A DNA stretch of 64,000 nt. It comes from Dissulfurimicrobium hydrothermale. GTDB taxonomy: Bacteria > Desulfobacterota > Dissulfuribacteria > Dissulfuribacterales > Sh68. Shown one piece after another: positions 49,599 through 58,742 of the stretch. Location of the stretch: positions 404,306 through 468,305 of the forward strand of contig NZ_CP085041.1 of assembly GCF_022026155.1 (NCBI RefSeq), given 5' to 3'. The notes beneath the pieces were generated by a model. It was not told the DNA's origin. It did not search any database and saw only the letters and a program-made list of their open reading frames with translations. Both the position numbers and the translations under genes were made by a program. Each line of letters begins with the position of its first letter. Position 1 is the first letter of the stretch.

Positions 49599-51446
49599 AT
49601 GTGTGGAATTGTCGGATATGTTGGTCATCGGGATGTGCGCTCGGTATTGCTTAAGGGTCTTGGAAGCCTTGAATATAGGGGTTACGACTCCGCAGGGGTT
49701 GCCTGGATCGAGGGTGGTGATCTGAGGCTTGTAAGGTGCAAAGGCAAGCTGGATGGTCTTGAAGACAGACTCAGGGGTCACTGTGCCTCGACGGATGGTA
49801 TAGGGGTTGGCCATACCCGCTGGGCTACGCATGGGGAGCCGAATGAGGTTAATGCCCATCCCCATATAGACTGTACTGGTTCGCTGGTGGTGGTCCATAA
49901 CGGGATCATCGAGAATTATTATACCTTGCGGCGGTGTTTGTTGGATGAAGGGCATACCTTCCGTTCCAGCACTGATACAGAGGTTATCGCCCACCTGATC
50001 GAAAAATATCTGACAGACGGTCGAGATCTGATTCAAGCAGTAAGGCGAGCGCTTTTTGATGTAAGGGGTTCCTATGCCCTTGCTGTCATGTGGAAGGGTG
50101 CACCGGACCGACTTGTGGCTGTTCGAAGACAGAGCCCGCTTATCCTAGGGGTTGGAGGGGATGAGGCATTTCTTGCATCCGATATCCCTGCACTCCTGCC
50201 CTATACCCGCGACCTGGTCTTTATGGAGGACGGCGACATGGCTATCCTGTCGAGGGGTGGGATAAGATTCTTTTCTCTCGAGACCGGGGAGCCGGTCGAC
50301 AGGGTGTCACATACCATTTCGTGGGATGCTTCTATGGCTGAAAAGGCAGGATATAAGCATTTTATGTTAAAAGAGATATACGAACAACCCCAGGCGGTCT
50401 TGAATACCTTTCTGGGACGCATCAAACCTGGGGTGAGCGATATAACCCTTCCTGAGATAGATCTTTCTTTTGATGTAATAAAAGGACTTAATCGTATAAT
50501 CTTTCTTGCATGCGGGACATCGTGGCATGCAGGCCTTGTTGCGAGGTATTGGATAGAGAAGTGGGTTGGGATCCCTGTTGAGGTGGAGTTGGCATCCGAG
50601 TTTCGCTATAGGCATCCAATCCTTAATGATAAGGTGCTGGTCGTCCCGATCTCGCAGTCAGGAGAGACCGCCGATACCCTTGCGGGGATCAGGATGGTAA
50701 AGGCCATGGGATCGCCCGTGCTTTCGATCTGTAATGTTGTCGGCAGTACCATAACCAGGGAAGCTGATGCCACTATTTATACACATGCGGGCCCTGAGAT
50801 AGGGGTTGCATCAACCAAGGCCTTTACAAGCCAGCTCGCCGCCTTGTTTATATTGGGGTTGTACCTCAGCAAAATAAGAGGGACAATCGCCCGTGATGAA
50901 CTTGCAACAAAGATTGATGCCCTCGCAGGGCTTCCTGGTCTATTGGAAGGTTACCTTACCTTGTGGCACAAAGAGGCCATGGGTCTTGCAGATGAATTTT
51001 ATAAGAAGCAGGATTTCCTCTTTCTTGGCCGTGGTTTCATGTTCCCTATAGCCCTTGAGGGCGCATTGAAACTCAAGGAGATATCATATATACATGCCGA
51101 AGGTTATGCCGCTGGCGAGATGAAGCACGGGCCCATAGCCTTGATAGATAGGGACATGCCGGTTGTGGCCCTGGCGCCAATGGATCATGTGTATGAAAAG
51201 ATGATCAGCAATATAGAAGAGGTAAGGTCAAGGCGTGGGATTGTGATAGCCTTTGGTGAAGATGGCGATACCCGTCTTGCGGAGATGGCCAAATATGTGG
51301 TATCTGTCCCAAGGCCATCAGATGGTGATATAAATCCATTTCTTTATGTAGTACCTTTACAGCTCATGGCCTATGAGATAGCAGCAGCCAGGGGTTGTGA
51401 TGTTGATCAGCCGAGGAATCTGGCAAAGAGTGTTACAGTTGAATGA
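49599..51446 (+). CDS. glmS: Glutamine--fructose-6-phosphate aminotransferase (isomerising)
   Basis: 615 residues, normal length. The N-terminal nucleophile Cys2 follows Met in MCGIVGYVG; two SIS domains have ACGTSWHAG and SQSGETADT; the C-terminus ends NLAKSVTVE. It makes glucosamine-6-phosphate for peptidoglycan and LPS. The following epimerase starts 32 bases later. No glmS ribozyme was seen in the upstream 108 bases. Confidence 0.96.
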   Translation: MCGIVGYVGHRDVRSVLLKGLGSLEYRGYDSAGVAWIEGGDLRLVRCKGKLDGLEDRLRGHCASTDGIGVGHTRWATHGEPNEVNAHPHIDCTGSLVVVHNGIIENYYTLRRCLLDEGHTFRSSTDTEVIAHLIEKYLTDGRDLIQAVRRALFDVRGSYALAVMWKGAPDRLVAVRRQSPLILGVGGDEAFLASDIPALLPYTRDLVFMEDGDMAILSRGGIRFFSLETGEPVDRVSHTISWDASMAEKAGYKHFMLKEIYEQPQAVLNTFLGRIKPGVSDITLPEIDLSFDVIKGLNRIIFLACGTSWHAGLVARYWIEKWVGIPVEVELASEFRYRHPILNDKVLVVPISQSGETADTLAGIRMVKAMGSPVLSICNVVGSTITREADATIYTHAGPEIGVASTKAFTSQLAALFILGLYLSKIRGTIARDELATKIDALAGLPGLLEGYLTLWHKEAMGLADEFYKKQDFLFLGRGFMFPIALEGALKLKEISYIHAEGYAAGEMKHGPIALIDRDMPVVALAPMDHVYEKMISNIEEVRSRRGIVIAFGEDGDTRLAEMAKYVVSVPRPSDGDINPFLYVVPLQLMAYEIAAARGCDVDQPRNLAKSVTVE

Positions 51447-51478
51447 TAAGTTTGTCTGTAGCAGGGTCTTAATGAAAG

Positions 51479-52528
51479 ATGGGGTGTATGATACAGAAAG
51501 ATACAGTGCGTTTTAAAAAAATCTTGGTTACAGGCGCGGCTGGGTTTATAGGTTTCCATCTTTCAAAGCGGCTTTTGCAAGAAGGCAGGGAGGTTATTGG
51601 GTTCGACAATTTTAATGACTATTACCCCCCATCCATAAAAGAAGACAGGGCGAGAGAGCTTATCCCGTTTCCTAAATTTAAGATGGTCCGTGCAGATCTC
51701 TCCGATAGAGAGGCCATGGCAACCCTCTTTGAATCGGAACGCTTTGATGCAGTGGTAAATCTGGCCGCACAAGCCGGGGTACGCTATTCCGTTGAAAATC
51801 CATATTCATATGTTGACACAAATCTCGTTGGTTTTGCAAACGTCCTTGAAGGGTGCCGTCATACCGGTGTGAAACACCTGATCTTTGCATCCTCCAGCTC
51901 GGTCTATGGTGCAAATACCAGGCTGCCATTTTCAGTCCATGATAACGTCGATCATCCAATTTCACTCTATGCAGCAACAAAAAAGGCTAACGAGCTTATG
52001 GCCCACACATACGCCCATCTCTATGGCCTTCCATCAACCGGCCTGCGTTTTTTTACAGTGTACGGTCCATGGGGGCGACCTGATATGGCGCTTTTTTTGT
52101 TCACCAAGGCCATCCTTGAAGATAGACCGATAGACGTCTTTAATTTTGGCAAGATGCGGCGTGATTTTACTTACATAGATGATATAATCGAGGGCGTGAT
52201 AAGGATTGTGGACAAGGTGCCCGATCCAAACCCAGAATGGAACGGGGCGGCCCCTGATCCGGCAACAAGCTACGCCCCATACAGGATATACAACATAGGG
52301 AACAACAAACCGGTTGAGTTGATGTATTTCATAGAGGTTGTTGAACGGTGCCTTGGAAAAAAGGCAAAGAAAAATCTCCTTCCTTTACAACCAGGTGATG
52401 TGTCTGTAACCTATGCGGACATATCGGACCTGGAAAGGGATATAGGCTTTAAGCCACAGATACCCCTTGAGGATGGTATTCCAAGGTTTATAGATTGGTA
52501 CAAAAAATACTACGAGATTGGCGGGTGA
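51479..52528 (+). CDS. NAD-dependent epimerase, UDP-glucuronate 4-epimerase type
   Basis: 349 residues of an extended short-chain dehydrogenase. TGAAGFIG binds NAD; the catalytic Tyr-x-x-x-Lys is in [10 protein letters not shown]. The early [16 protein letters not shown] and late [18 protein letters not shown] segments are typical of UDP-GlcA/UDP-GalA epimerases. The next gene is ugd, which makes its substrate, so the pair would supply UDP-galacturonate for surface polysaccharide. An ATG nine bases inside (51488) is an alternative start. Confidence 0.88.
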   Translation: MGCMIQKDTVRFKKILVTGAAGFIGFHLSKRLLQEGREVIGFDNFNDYYPPSIKEDRARELIPFPKFKMVRADLSDREAMATLFESERFDAVVNLAAQAGVRYSVENPYSYVDTNLVGFANVLEGCRHTGVKHLIFASSSSVYGANTRLPFSVHDNVDHPISLYAATKKANELMAHTYAHLYGLPSTGLRFFTVYGPWGRPDMALFLFTKAILEDRPIDVFNFGKMRRDFTYIDDIIEGVIRIVDKVPDPNPEWNGAAPDPATSYAPYRIYNIGNNKPVELMYFIEVVERCLGKKAKKNLLPLQPGDVSVTYADISDLERDIGFKPQIPLEDGIPRFIDWYKKYYEIGG

Positions 52529-52537
52529 TTGATCGAG

Positions 52538-53872
52538 ATGCATATTACAGTAATTGGTACGGGGTATGTAGGTCTGGTGGCGGGCGCCGGACTCGCCGAT
52601 TTCGGGATGCACGTCATCTGTGTGGATAAGGACAAAGATAAGATAGATAAGCTTATTGCTGGTGAAATGCCATTTTATGAACCCGGTCTCAAGGAGTTGG
52701 TGGATAGGAATGTTGCAAACAAAAGGCTTTCGTTTTCCATTGAGCTCGCACCGGCGGTTGAACAATCACTAGTTATTTTTTTGGGTGTTGGTACCCCATC
52801 CGATGGACGTGGCGGGGTTGATTTGTCTGCCGTCAAGTCGGCGGCGCTTGAGCTTGCATCGGCGGTGAATGATTATAAGGTGGTAGTCACAAAGAGCACG
52901 GTCCCTGTGGGCACCAACCGATGGATCAAGGCCCTTATAGATGAGAATAAAAAGCAGCCGGTCGAGGTGGATATTGTTTCAAATCCGGAATTTTTGAGGG
53001 AGGGGGCTGCGGTTGAGGACTTTATGCGCCCAAATCGCGTTGTCTTGGGCTCTGATAGCCCAAGGGCGCTTGCTATTGTGAAAGACATATACAGACCCCT
53101 GTATCTCATTGAGACACCGTTTGTAGTTACTGGCCTTGAGACCGCTGAAATCATAAAATATGCATCAAATGCCTTTCTCGCCACCAAGATATCCTTCATC
53201 AATGAGGTGGCAAACCTGTGCGAAAAGGCCGGCGCGGATGTCCACGATGTTGCAAGGGCGATGGGGCTTGATAGGCGCATCGGCCCTAAATTCCTTCACC
53301 CTGGTCCTGGCTTCGGCGGTTCATGTTTTCCAAAGGATACAGAGGCATTTGTCAAGATGGGGAGGGATCTTGGGTCTCCATTGAGGATTGTTGAGGCGGT
53401 CATGGATGTGAATGCCGCACAGAAAGACCGTATGGTTGAAAAGACCGAGGCGATACTTGGCGGAGAGCTTGGCGGTAGAAAGATAGCGGTCCTGGGTCTT
53501 TCTTTTAAACCCAATACAAGCGATATACGTGAGGCGCCGGCCATTCATCTGGTAGATGCCTTTATCAAAAAGGGGGCGAGGGTATCTGCCTATGATCCAG
53601 CGGCAATGAATGAATTCAAGCGCATATTCAGCGTTGACCAGGTCGCCTATACCTCTGACCCATATGAGGCCGTAGAGGGGGCGGATGTCATGGTGCTGGT
53701 CACGGAATGGAATGAGTTTAGAAATCTCGATCTGATGAAGGTCAAGGAGCTTATGGCGACCCCTGCGATTGTGGACCTGAGAAACGTATATGACCCGTTC
53801 AAGGTAAGGGAGATCGGGTTCTGTTACAGCTGTGTTGGAAGGGGCGTGTCTTCGTCGGGATTGTGTCAATAA
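52538..53872 (+). CDS. ugd: UDP-glucose 6-dehydrogenase
   Basis: About 444 residues from the ATG at 52538; a TTG at 52529 is the alternative. N-terminal Rossmann IGTGYVGLVAG; the catalytic Cys lies in GFGGSCFPKDTEAF; the C-terminal UDP-binding domain includes LSFKPNTSDIREAP. It oxidises UDP-glucose to UDP-glucuronate with two NAD. It starts nine bases after the epimerase stop. The two enzymes are sequential. Confidence 0.94.
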   Translation: MHITVIGTGYVGLVAGAGLADFGMHVICVDKDKDKIDKLIAGEMPFYEPGLKELVDRNVANKRLSFSIELAPAVEQSLVIFLGVGTPSDGRGGVDLSAVKSAALELASAVNDYKVVVTKSTVPVGTNRWIKALIDENKKQPVEVDIVSNPEFLREGAAVEDFMRPNRVVLGSDSPRALAIVKDIYRPLYLIETPFVVTGLETAEIIKYASNAFLATKISFINEVANLCEKAGADVHDVARAMGLDRRIGPKFLHPGPGFGGSCFPKDTEAFVKMGRDLGSPLRIVEAVMDVNAAQKDRMVEKTEAILGGELGGRKIAVLGLSFKPNTSDIREAPAIHLVDAFIKKGARVSAYDPAAMNEFKRIFSVDQVAYTSDPYEAVEGADVMVLVTEWNEFRNLDLMKVKELMATPAIVDLRNVYDPFKVREIGFCYSCVGRGVSSSGLCQ

Positions 53873-54217
53873 CGATCGTGGGGTACCAAAAAAATCTGTT
53901 GCAAAATTACGCCATCCCTACATACCTTTTGTTTTTTTGAGGGGGACAACTGGAATCTGGCTTTACAAAGACAGTAAGTCAGGCGAATCCGTGATAAACC
54001 TTTCCAGGTCGGACGGATTGTCAATATCTGGAATCCACATAGAAGAGAGCGATTTTAACTGAGGCCAAGGGAATCCCGGGGTCCATATCAACGACATCAA
54101 AATGTCATAGTCACCCTTGAGAGACCGATGTTTCGGCAATTAATGATCGCTGGTAAAGATATCAAAAAATATCAATCGTCATACCCCCTTGCTCTCTGGA
54201 AATATGAATGAACCGGC
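53873..54217. other. Spacer between ugd and parA with a degraded gene fragment
   Basis: 345 bases. On the minus strand a frame ending TAA near 53986 and open for about 54 codons to near 54147 reads ...SLSSMWIPDIDNPSDLERF, which resembles the C-terminal IDTPEDL end of MobA-like or DUF2064-type nucleotidyl/glycosyltransferases. It has no start and is cut by a stop upstream, so I treat it as a possible remnant. No plus-strand gene is convincing. Confidence 0.3.
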
Positions 54218-55033
54218 ATGAATTATGTTTCACGTGAAACAATGACAAACCTATCTTCCCAAAGGACATCCATTATAGCAATAGCAAATCAGAAGGGCGG
54301 CGTAGGAAAAACTACGACCGCTGTCAATCTGGCCGCAGGCCTTGCCATGCTCGGACAGTCAGTGTTGCTTGTGGACTGTGACGCACAGGGAAACGCCACC
54401 AGTGGTATGGGTCTTTCATCGCGCCAAATTGATCCGCATCTGTATCACATGCTTGTTGGGACCTCTGGCTCGGCCGGTGTGGTGCGTCATACGGCCGTGG
54501 CGAATCTAGACATCCTGCCTTCCAATACCGACCTTGTCGGAATAGAACTTGATCTGGCCGAGAGGCAGGAGAGGGAAGGTGTATTAAAGAATGCACTCAG
54601 TGGTCTCGATCATTACGATTTTATTATCCTAGATTGCCCACCTTCGTTGGGGCTTATGACCATAAATGCCCTTGTTGCATCAAATGCAGTACTCATACCA
54701 CTCCAGTGCGAATACTTCGCCCTTGAAGGCCTTAGCCAGCTGGTTCAGACCATCCGTCTTGTAAAACACAATTTTAATCCGATGTTGCACATAGAAGGGA
54801 TATTGCTTACGATGTATGATCACCGTATCCGCCTTGGCTATCAGGTTGCCATGGAGGTCAGGACCCATTTTAGGGATTTGGTCTATAGAGCGACTATTCC
54901 CAGAAATATAAGGCTTAGTGAGAGCCCAAGCCACGGACAGCCCATATTTTTGTATGATCCGAGATCCAAAGGCGCAGAGGCATATCTTTCGTTTGCCAGG
55001 GAGTTTCTTTCAAGACATAGGAGGGGTTTATGA
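54218..55033 (+). CDS. parA: Chromosome-partitioning ATPase ParA/Soj
   Basis: 271 residues from 54218 or 263 from the ATG at 54242. The deviant Walker A KGGVGKTTT, switch VLLVDCDAQGNAT and LDCPPSLGLMT are intact. ParA moves ParB-parS complexes and so segregates replication origins. A perfect parS site lies between the two candidate ATGs; neither has a clear ribosome-binding site. parB follows with a 4-base overlap (ATGA). Confidence 0.96.
   Translation: MNYVSRETMTNLSSQRTSIIAIANQKGGVGKTTTAVNLAAGLAMLGQSVLLVDCDAQGNATSGMGLSSRQIDPHLYHMLVGTSGSAGVVRHTAVANLDILPSNTDLVGIELDLAERQEREGVLKNALSGLDHYDFIILDCPPSLGLMTINALVASNAVLIPLQCEYFALEGLSQLVQTIRLVKHNFNPMLHIEGILLTMYDHRIRLGYQVAMEVRTHFRDLVYRATIPRNIRLSESPSHGQPIFLYDPRSKGAEAYLSFAREFLSRHRRGL
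54226..54241. promoter_or_regulatory. parS site 2, at the start of parA
   Basis: TGTTTCACGTGAAACA, identical to the copy in the HAD gene. It ends directly before the ATG at 54242 and lies within the first eight codons if translation begins at 54218. ParB binding here could feed back on parAB expression; that is inference. Confidence 0.96.
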
Positions 55034-55890
55034 AGTTTAAAGGGGGACTTGGTAAGGGGCTCGGCGCCCTTATTGCTGAAGGTGATATTTATGACGCAGG
55101 CAGCCCTGGTTTTTTCCAGTGTCCGATAGAAAAGATCCATCCCAACCCGAATCAGCCGAGGAAGGAGATGAATGGCGCCGCCCTTGAAGGCCTTGCGGCA
55201 TCCATAAAAGAGAAAGGGGTGCTTCAGCCGCTTGTTGTAAGGGAGGTCTCATCCGGTCGGTATGAGATCGTTGCTGGAGAGAGGCGATGGCGGGCTGCCC
55301 AGATGGCCGGGTTAAAGACCATCCCTGTGGTGATAAAAGATGTAAGTCCCAACGAGGTCTTGGAGCTTGCGCTTATCGAGAACATCCAGAGGCAGGATTT
55401 GAACCCGCTTGAGGAGGCGATGGCCTATAAGAGGCTTGTGGATGAAGTGGGGCTTACACAGGCCCAGGTTGCCTCGAGGGTGGGTCGAGATAGGGCTACA
55501 GTCGCCAATTTTTTGAGGCTGTTGCAGCTTCCGGACTATGCACAGAGGGATCTTGTGGAGGGTAGGCTCACTATGGGGCATGCTCGTACACTCTTGATGG
55601 CAAACGATGCAGATACCATGCGCATGATGAGGGATCAGATCGTCTCAAAAGGGCTTTCGGTGAGACAGGCAGAGGACCTTGCTAGAAGGCTTTTATTGCG
55701 TGGCGCTGGAAGGAAGGCAAGACAACCTTCTATTTCTGACCCTGACATAGAAGGTATTGCAAAGGAACTTAGTGCCTCCCTTGGCCTTACCGTGAAGATA
55801 TCCCATGGACAAAAAGGTGGCCGTATAGAGATACGCTACAAGGACCTCGATGAGTTTGAACGGATCAGATACATTTTAAAGGCCGTATAA
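55030..55890 (+). CDS. parB: Chromosome-partitioning CTPase ParB/Spo0J
   Basis: 286 residues. The N-terminal ParB/Srx-like domain has the CTP-binding boxes IHPNPNQPRK and AGERRWRAAQ; the central helix-turn-helix contains TQAQVASRVGRDRATVANFL; a C-terminal dimerisation domain follows. It loads on parS and slides along flanking DNA. Translationally coupled to parA. Confidence 0.96.
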   Translation: MKFKGGLGKGLGALIAEGDIYDAGSPGFFQCPIEKIHPNPNQPRKEMNGAALEGLAASIKEKGVLQPLVVREVSSGRYEIVAGERRWRAAQMAGLKTIPVVIKDVSPNEVLELALIENIQRQDLNPLEEAMAYKRLVDEVGLTQAQVASRVGRDRATVANFLRLLQLPDYAQRDLVEGRLTMGHARTLLMANDADTMRMMRDQIVSKGLSVRQAEDLARRLLLRGAGRKARQPSISDPDIEGIAKELSASLGLTVKISHGQKGGRIEIRYKDLDEFERIRYILKAV

Positions 55891-56122
55891 ACAGCTATAA
55901 TTTCTTGGAAAGATTCCAAATTGCCCCTTCCATGGTGTTTAATCCATCCTGTCAAGGTATGGAAGGGAGATTTAAATCCATTTCCAAATCCTTTCTCCAA
56001 AGGGGTAAAAGACAACTTCCGATGTAGGATAAAAATTAATCCCCTTGATGTGGAGAGGGACAGATTGATGGTGGTTATCTCGCGCCTTACTGTCGAACAA
56101 AATCGTTAATCTTGGAGATTTT
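55891..56122. other. Spacer after parB
   Basis: 232 bases. A 9-bp inverted repeat (CCCTTCCAT at 55925-55933, ATGGAAGGG at 55959-55967) could act as a weak terminator, and a smaller TTGGAA-AGA-TTCCAA hairpin lies at 55905-55919. A frame open to 56109 ends IKINPLDVERDRLMVVISRL..., which is reminiscent of a PilZ C-terminus but has no convincing start; possibly a remnant. Confidence 0.3.
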
Positions 56123-56439
56123 TTAAAATGTCAGCACCCTATCGCTTTCGGCGATCAACCGGTACAGGTCGGCCTGTTTGGCCCTTTTGTGATATCCTTC
56201 CTCCACGCCGTGGAGGTCAAGGAGCTTGCCTCAGGAAGCAAGGCGCCTTCGGATAGAGTGAACAGTTTGGCGAGATTGGTCAGGGGGTATCTTTCCGAGG
56301 CCAATATCTGGTAGTTGACAGACGGGCCATTAAGAAAGATGGTGACATCATCCATCTGCTCGAGCATTAGATTTCCCATGCGAAAGGCATTCCAGAGGAT
56401 CTCAGGATCACCACTGCATGCCATCAATGTTACTTTCAT
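56123..56439 (-). pseudogene. DsrE-like sulfur-relay protein gene, frameshifted, with a candidate selenocysteine UGA
   Basis: The first 69 or so codons from the ATG at 56439 encode a clear DsrE-like protein (KVTLMACSGDP, MDDVTIFLNGPSVNYQ, LAKLFTLSEG). The frame then ends in unrelated residues at 56155. In the -1 frame the family ending continues: LAS, a TGA at 56233-56231, then GKLLDLHGVEEGYHKR and RLIAESDRVLTF to TAA at 56123. One base is therefore missing near 56242-56246, or the sequence has an error. The TGA occupies the position of the conserved Cys of the family, and a strong hairpin follows it. DsrE-type proteins carry persulfide sulfur on that residue. GGAG lies before the ATG. Selenium-containing DsrE-like proteins are known from sulfate-reducing relatives. 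Confidence 0.7.
56196..56222 (-). promoter_or_regulatory. Candidate SECIS hairpin after the UGA in the DsrE-like gene
   Basis: Eight bases after the UGA the minus strand forms CCTT, a GA bulge, CCTCCAC, loop GGC, GTGGAGG, AAGG: eleven base pairs in total. The loop starts 22 bases past the UGA, within the range of bacterial SECIS elements, and is G-rich. It is inside the coding region. SelB recognition is not shown. Confidence 0.55.
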
Positions 56440-56457
56440 GACAGCTCCTCCTTTTTG

Positions 56458-58728
56458 TTATTGTGCCTCTTTTTTATAGCCGCAGCCTTTAACTGGGCAC
56501 CTCAGCGTCCTTTTCCCGTCCCTCCCGATCTTTGCGACCAATATGGGCGAGCCACAGTTAGGGCATTTTTCATTAACCGGTTCATCCCAACTTACATATT
56601 GGCACTCTGGATATCTGTTACAGCTATAAAAGGTGCGGCCAGTCTTAGATCTCTTTTTTACTATCTGTCCGCTGCATCCTGGATTTGGACATGGCACACC
56701 GGTTGTTAGGGGTTTTGTGTTTTTGCATTCAGGATAGCCTGAACAGGCGATGAATTCACCAAATCTTCCCTTTTTCACCACCATCGGACGCCCGCATTTT
56801 TCGCATATTCCAGCCGATGGATGGGATGTCTCCTTGCCTATTGGTTTTATTTGACCCCTTTCATCCCTTGTGAAGTCGCTTGTATTTTTACAGACAGGAT
56901 AGGCTGAGCAAGCAAGAAATTCCCCTGTCTTCCCATATTTAATGACCATCGGGGCACCGCATTTGTCGCACTTAATGGCGGTTTCTATGCCGACCCACTT
57001 TATTGACTTCATCTCGGTCTTTGCAGTATCAAGGCTCTCTTTAAATGGGGCGTAAAACCCCTTTAGGACCTCAAGCCATGACAATTTTCCCTCTTCGATC
57101 TCATCGAGCTGTCTTTCCATATCGGCCGTAAATCCTGTATCGAGTATGCCTGAGAAATGTCCAACCAGGAGGTCTGTAACTATAAAACCAAGCTCCGTCG
57201 GCAAAAGATGCCCTTGTTCCATGCGGACATATTCCTTTTCTTGAATGGTCGAAAGGATTGTTGCATATGTGCTTGGCCTGCCTATACCCTTTTCTTCGAG
57301 GGTTTTGATAAGGCTTGCCTCTGTGTATCTGGGCGGAGGCTGGGTGAAGTGTTGCTTTGGAATGATATCTATGAGGTCCAGATTTTCACCTTCGGAAAGG
57401 GGTGGGAGATCAACCGGACCTGTATCGTCATCGGCACCTACCTGTTCATCTTTTTTCTCCGAGTACATGGCGGTAAAACCGAGAAATCTCATTATTGAGC
57501 CAGTAATTTTCAGCATATAGGGCCCTGCCTCTATGTCCACTTGTGTTTGGTCCAATATTGCAGGGGCCATTTGGGACGCTACAAATCTCTTCCAGATGAG
57601 TTCGTAGAGTGCGAGGGCATCCTTGGAAAGGTATGTAGTCATGGCCTCGGGTGTCCTTAAGATAGATGTGGGTCTTATGGCCTCATGGGCGTCCTGGGCC
57701 AATCTGCCTGTTTTGTAGCTCGGCGCCTTGGGCGGCACATAATCCTTTCCAAACATCTCTTTTATGAAGTCCCTGGCTGCATCGACGGCTTCACTAGCAA
57801 GTCTTGTAGAGTCTGTCCTCATGTAGGTGATAAGACCTACAGGGCCTTCTTCGCCGATGTCTATGCCCTCATATAGCATCTGCGCGATGGTCATGGTCTT
57901 CTTCGCCGAAAACCTGAGTCTTCTGGCTGCCTCTTGCTGAAGCGTGCTGGTTATAAATGGAGGGGCAGGCTGACGCCTCTTTTCTTTTTTTTGTATCTTT
58001 AAGACCTTGAACGCGGCGTTTTTTAGAAAGTCCGCTATTTCTCTTGCGGCATCTTCGTTGTTGATGATAAGCTTTTTGCCATTTTTTGCCGTTACCCTTG
58101 CAACAAATTCAGGTGGATGTCCGGCTTTGAGTTTCACCTGGATGGTCCAGTATTCCTCAGGGACAAATGTACGTATCTCTCTTTCCCTGTCGCACACAAT
58201 CCTTACAGCCACTGACTGGACCCTGCCGGCCGAAAGACCTCTTTTTACCTTGTCCCAGAGTATCGGGGATATCTGGTAACCAACCAGTCTGTCAAGTATG
58301 CGCCTTGCCTGCTGTGATTCGAATTTGTTTTTGTTCAATTCTACAGGGGCACTTATGGCCTCCTTTATCCCCTTTTCTGTGAGCTCTCTGAATAGCACTC
58401 TGTGGAATTTCACCGGTTTTTTGCCGTTTCCTGCAAGTTCGTCAGCTATATGCCACGCTATCGCCTCTCCTTCACGGTCAGGATCAGGTGCCAAGTATAT
58501 ATCCTGTACGCCTGAGGCGGCTGCCTTGAGTTCCTTTAAGACCTTGGCCTTGCCCCGAATCGTCTCATAATGCGGGGTAAAGTCGTTTTCGATATCAACG
58601 CCGAGCGACTTGGCTGGAAGATCCTTGATATGACCAAGGGATGCCCTTACATCAAAACCATTTCCGAGGTATCGTTTTATTGTTCGGACCTTTGTCGGAG
58701 ATTCAACGATAATAAGACTCTTGCCCAT
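56458..58728 (-). CDS. topA: DNA topoisomerase I
   Basis: 756 residues. TOPRIM (IIVESPTKVRTI, DPDREGEAIAWH), the catalytic Tyr in TYMRTDSTR, then four C-terminal zinc ribbons, each with C-x-x-C pairs (starting CDKCGAP, CEKCGRP, CPNPGCSG, CPNCGSP). It relaxes negative supercoils. It lies 14 bases after the dprA stop on the same strand, a common dprA-topA arrangement. Confidence 0.96.
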   Translation of the reverse strand: MGKSLIIVESPTKVRTIKRYLGNGFDVRASLGHIKDLPAKSLGVDIENDFTPHYETIRGKAKVLKELKAAASGVQDIYLAPDPDREGEAIAWHIADELAGNGKKPVKFHRVLFRELTEKGIKEAISAPVELNKNKFESQQARRILDRLVGYQISPILWDKVKRGLSAGRVQSVAVRIVCDREREIRTFVPEEYWTIQVKLKAGHPPEFVARVTAKNGKKLIINNEDAAREIADFLKNAAFKVLKIQKKEKRRQPAPPFITSTLQQEAARRLRFSAKKTMTIAQMLYEGIDIGEEGPVGLITYMRTDSTRLASEAVDAARDFIKEMFGKDYVPPKAPSYKTGRLAQDAHEAIRPTSILRTPEAMTTYLSKDALALYELIWKRFVASQMAPAILDQTQVDIEAGPYMLKITGSIMRFLGFTAMYSEKKDEQVGADDDTGPVDLPPLSEGENLDLIDIIPKQHFTQPPPRYTEASLIKTLEEKGIGRPSTYATILSTIQEKEYVRMEQGHLLPTELGFIVTDLLVGHFSGILDTGFTADMERQLDEIEEGKLSWLEVLKGFYAPFKESLDTAKTEMKSIKWVGIETAIKCDKCGAPMVIKYGKTGEFLACSAYPVCKNTSDFTRDERGQIKPIGKETSHPSAGICEKCGRPMVVKKGRFGEFIACSGYPECKNTKPLTTGVPCPNPGCSGQIVKKRSKTGRTFYSCNRYPECQYVSWDEPVNEKCPNCGSPILVAKIGRDGKRTLRCPVKGCGYKKEAQ

Positions 58729-58742
58729 TATATTTTTAGTCC

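Noticed and set aside
49494-50036. 180-codon minus-strand ORF under glmS
   Set aside because: It is antisense to the amidotransferase domain of glmS, which is well supported; no motifs are seen.
55921-56109. 62-codon plus-strand ORF after parB
   Set aside because: Starts TTG without a ribosome-binding site and overlaps an inverted repeat; only its end vaguely resembles a PilZ domain.
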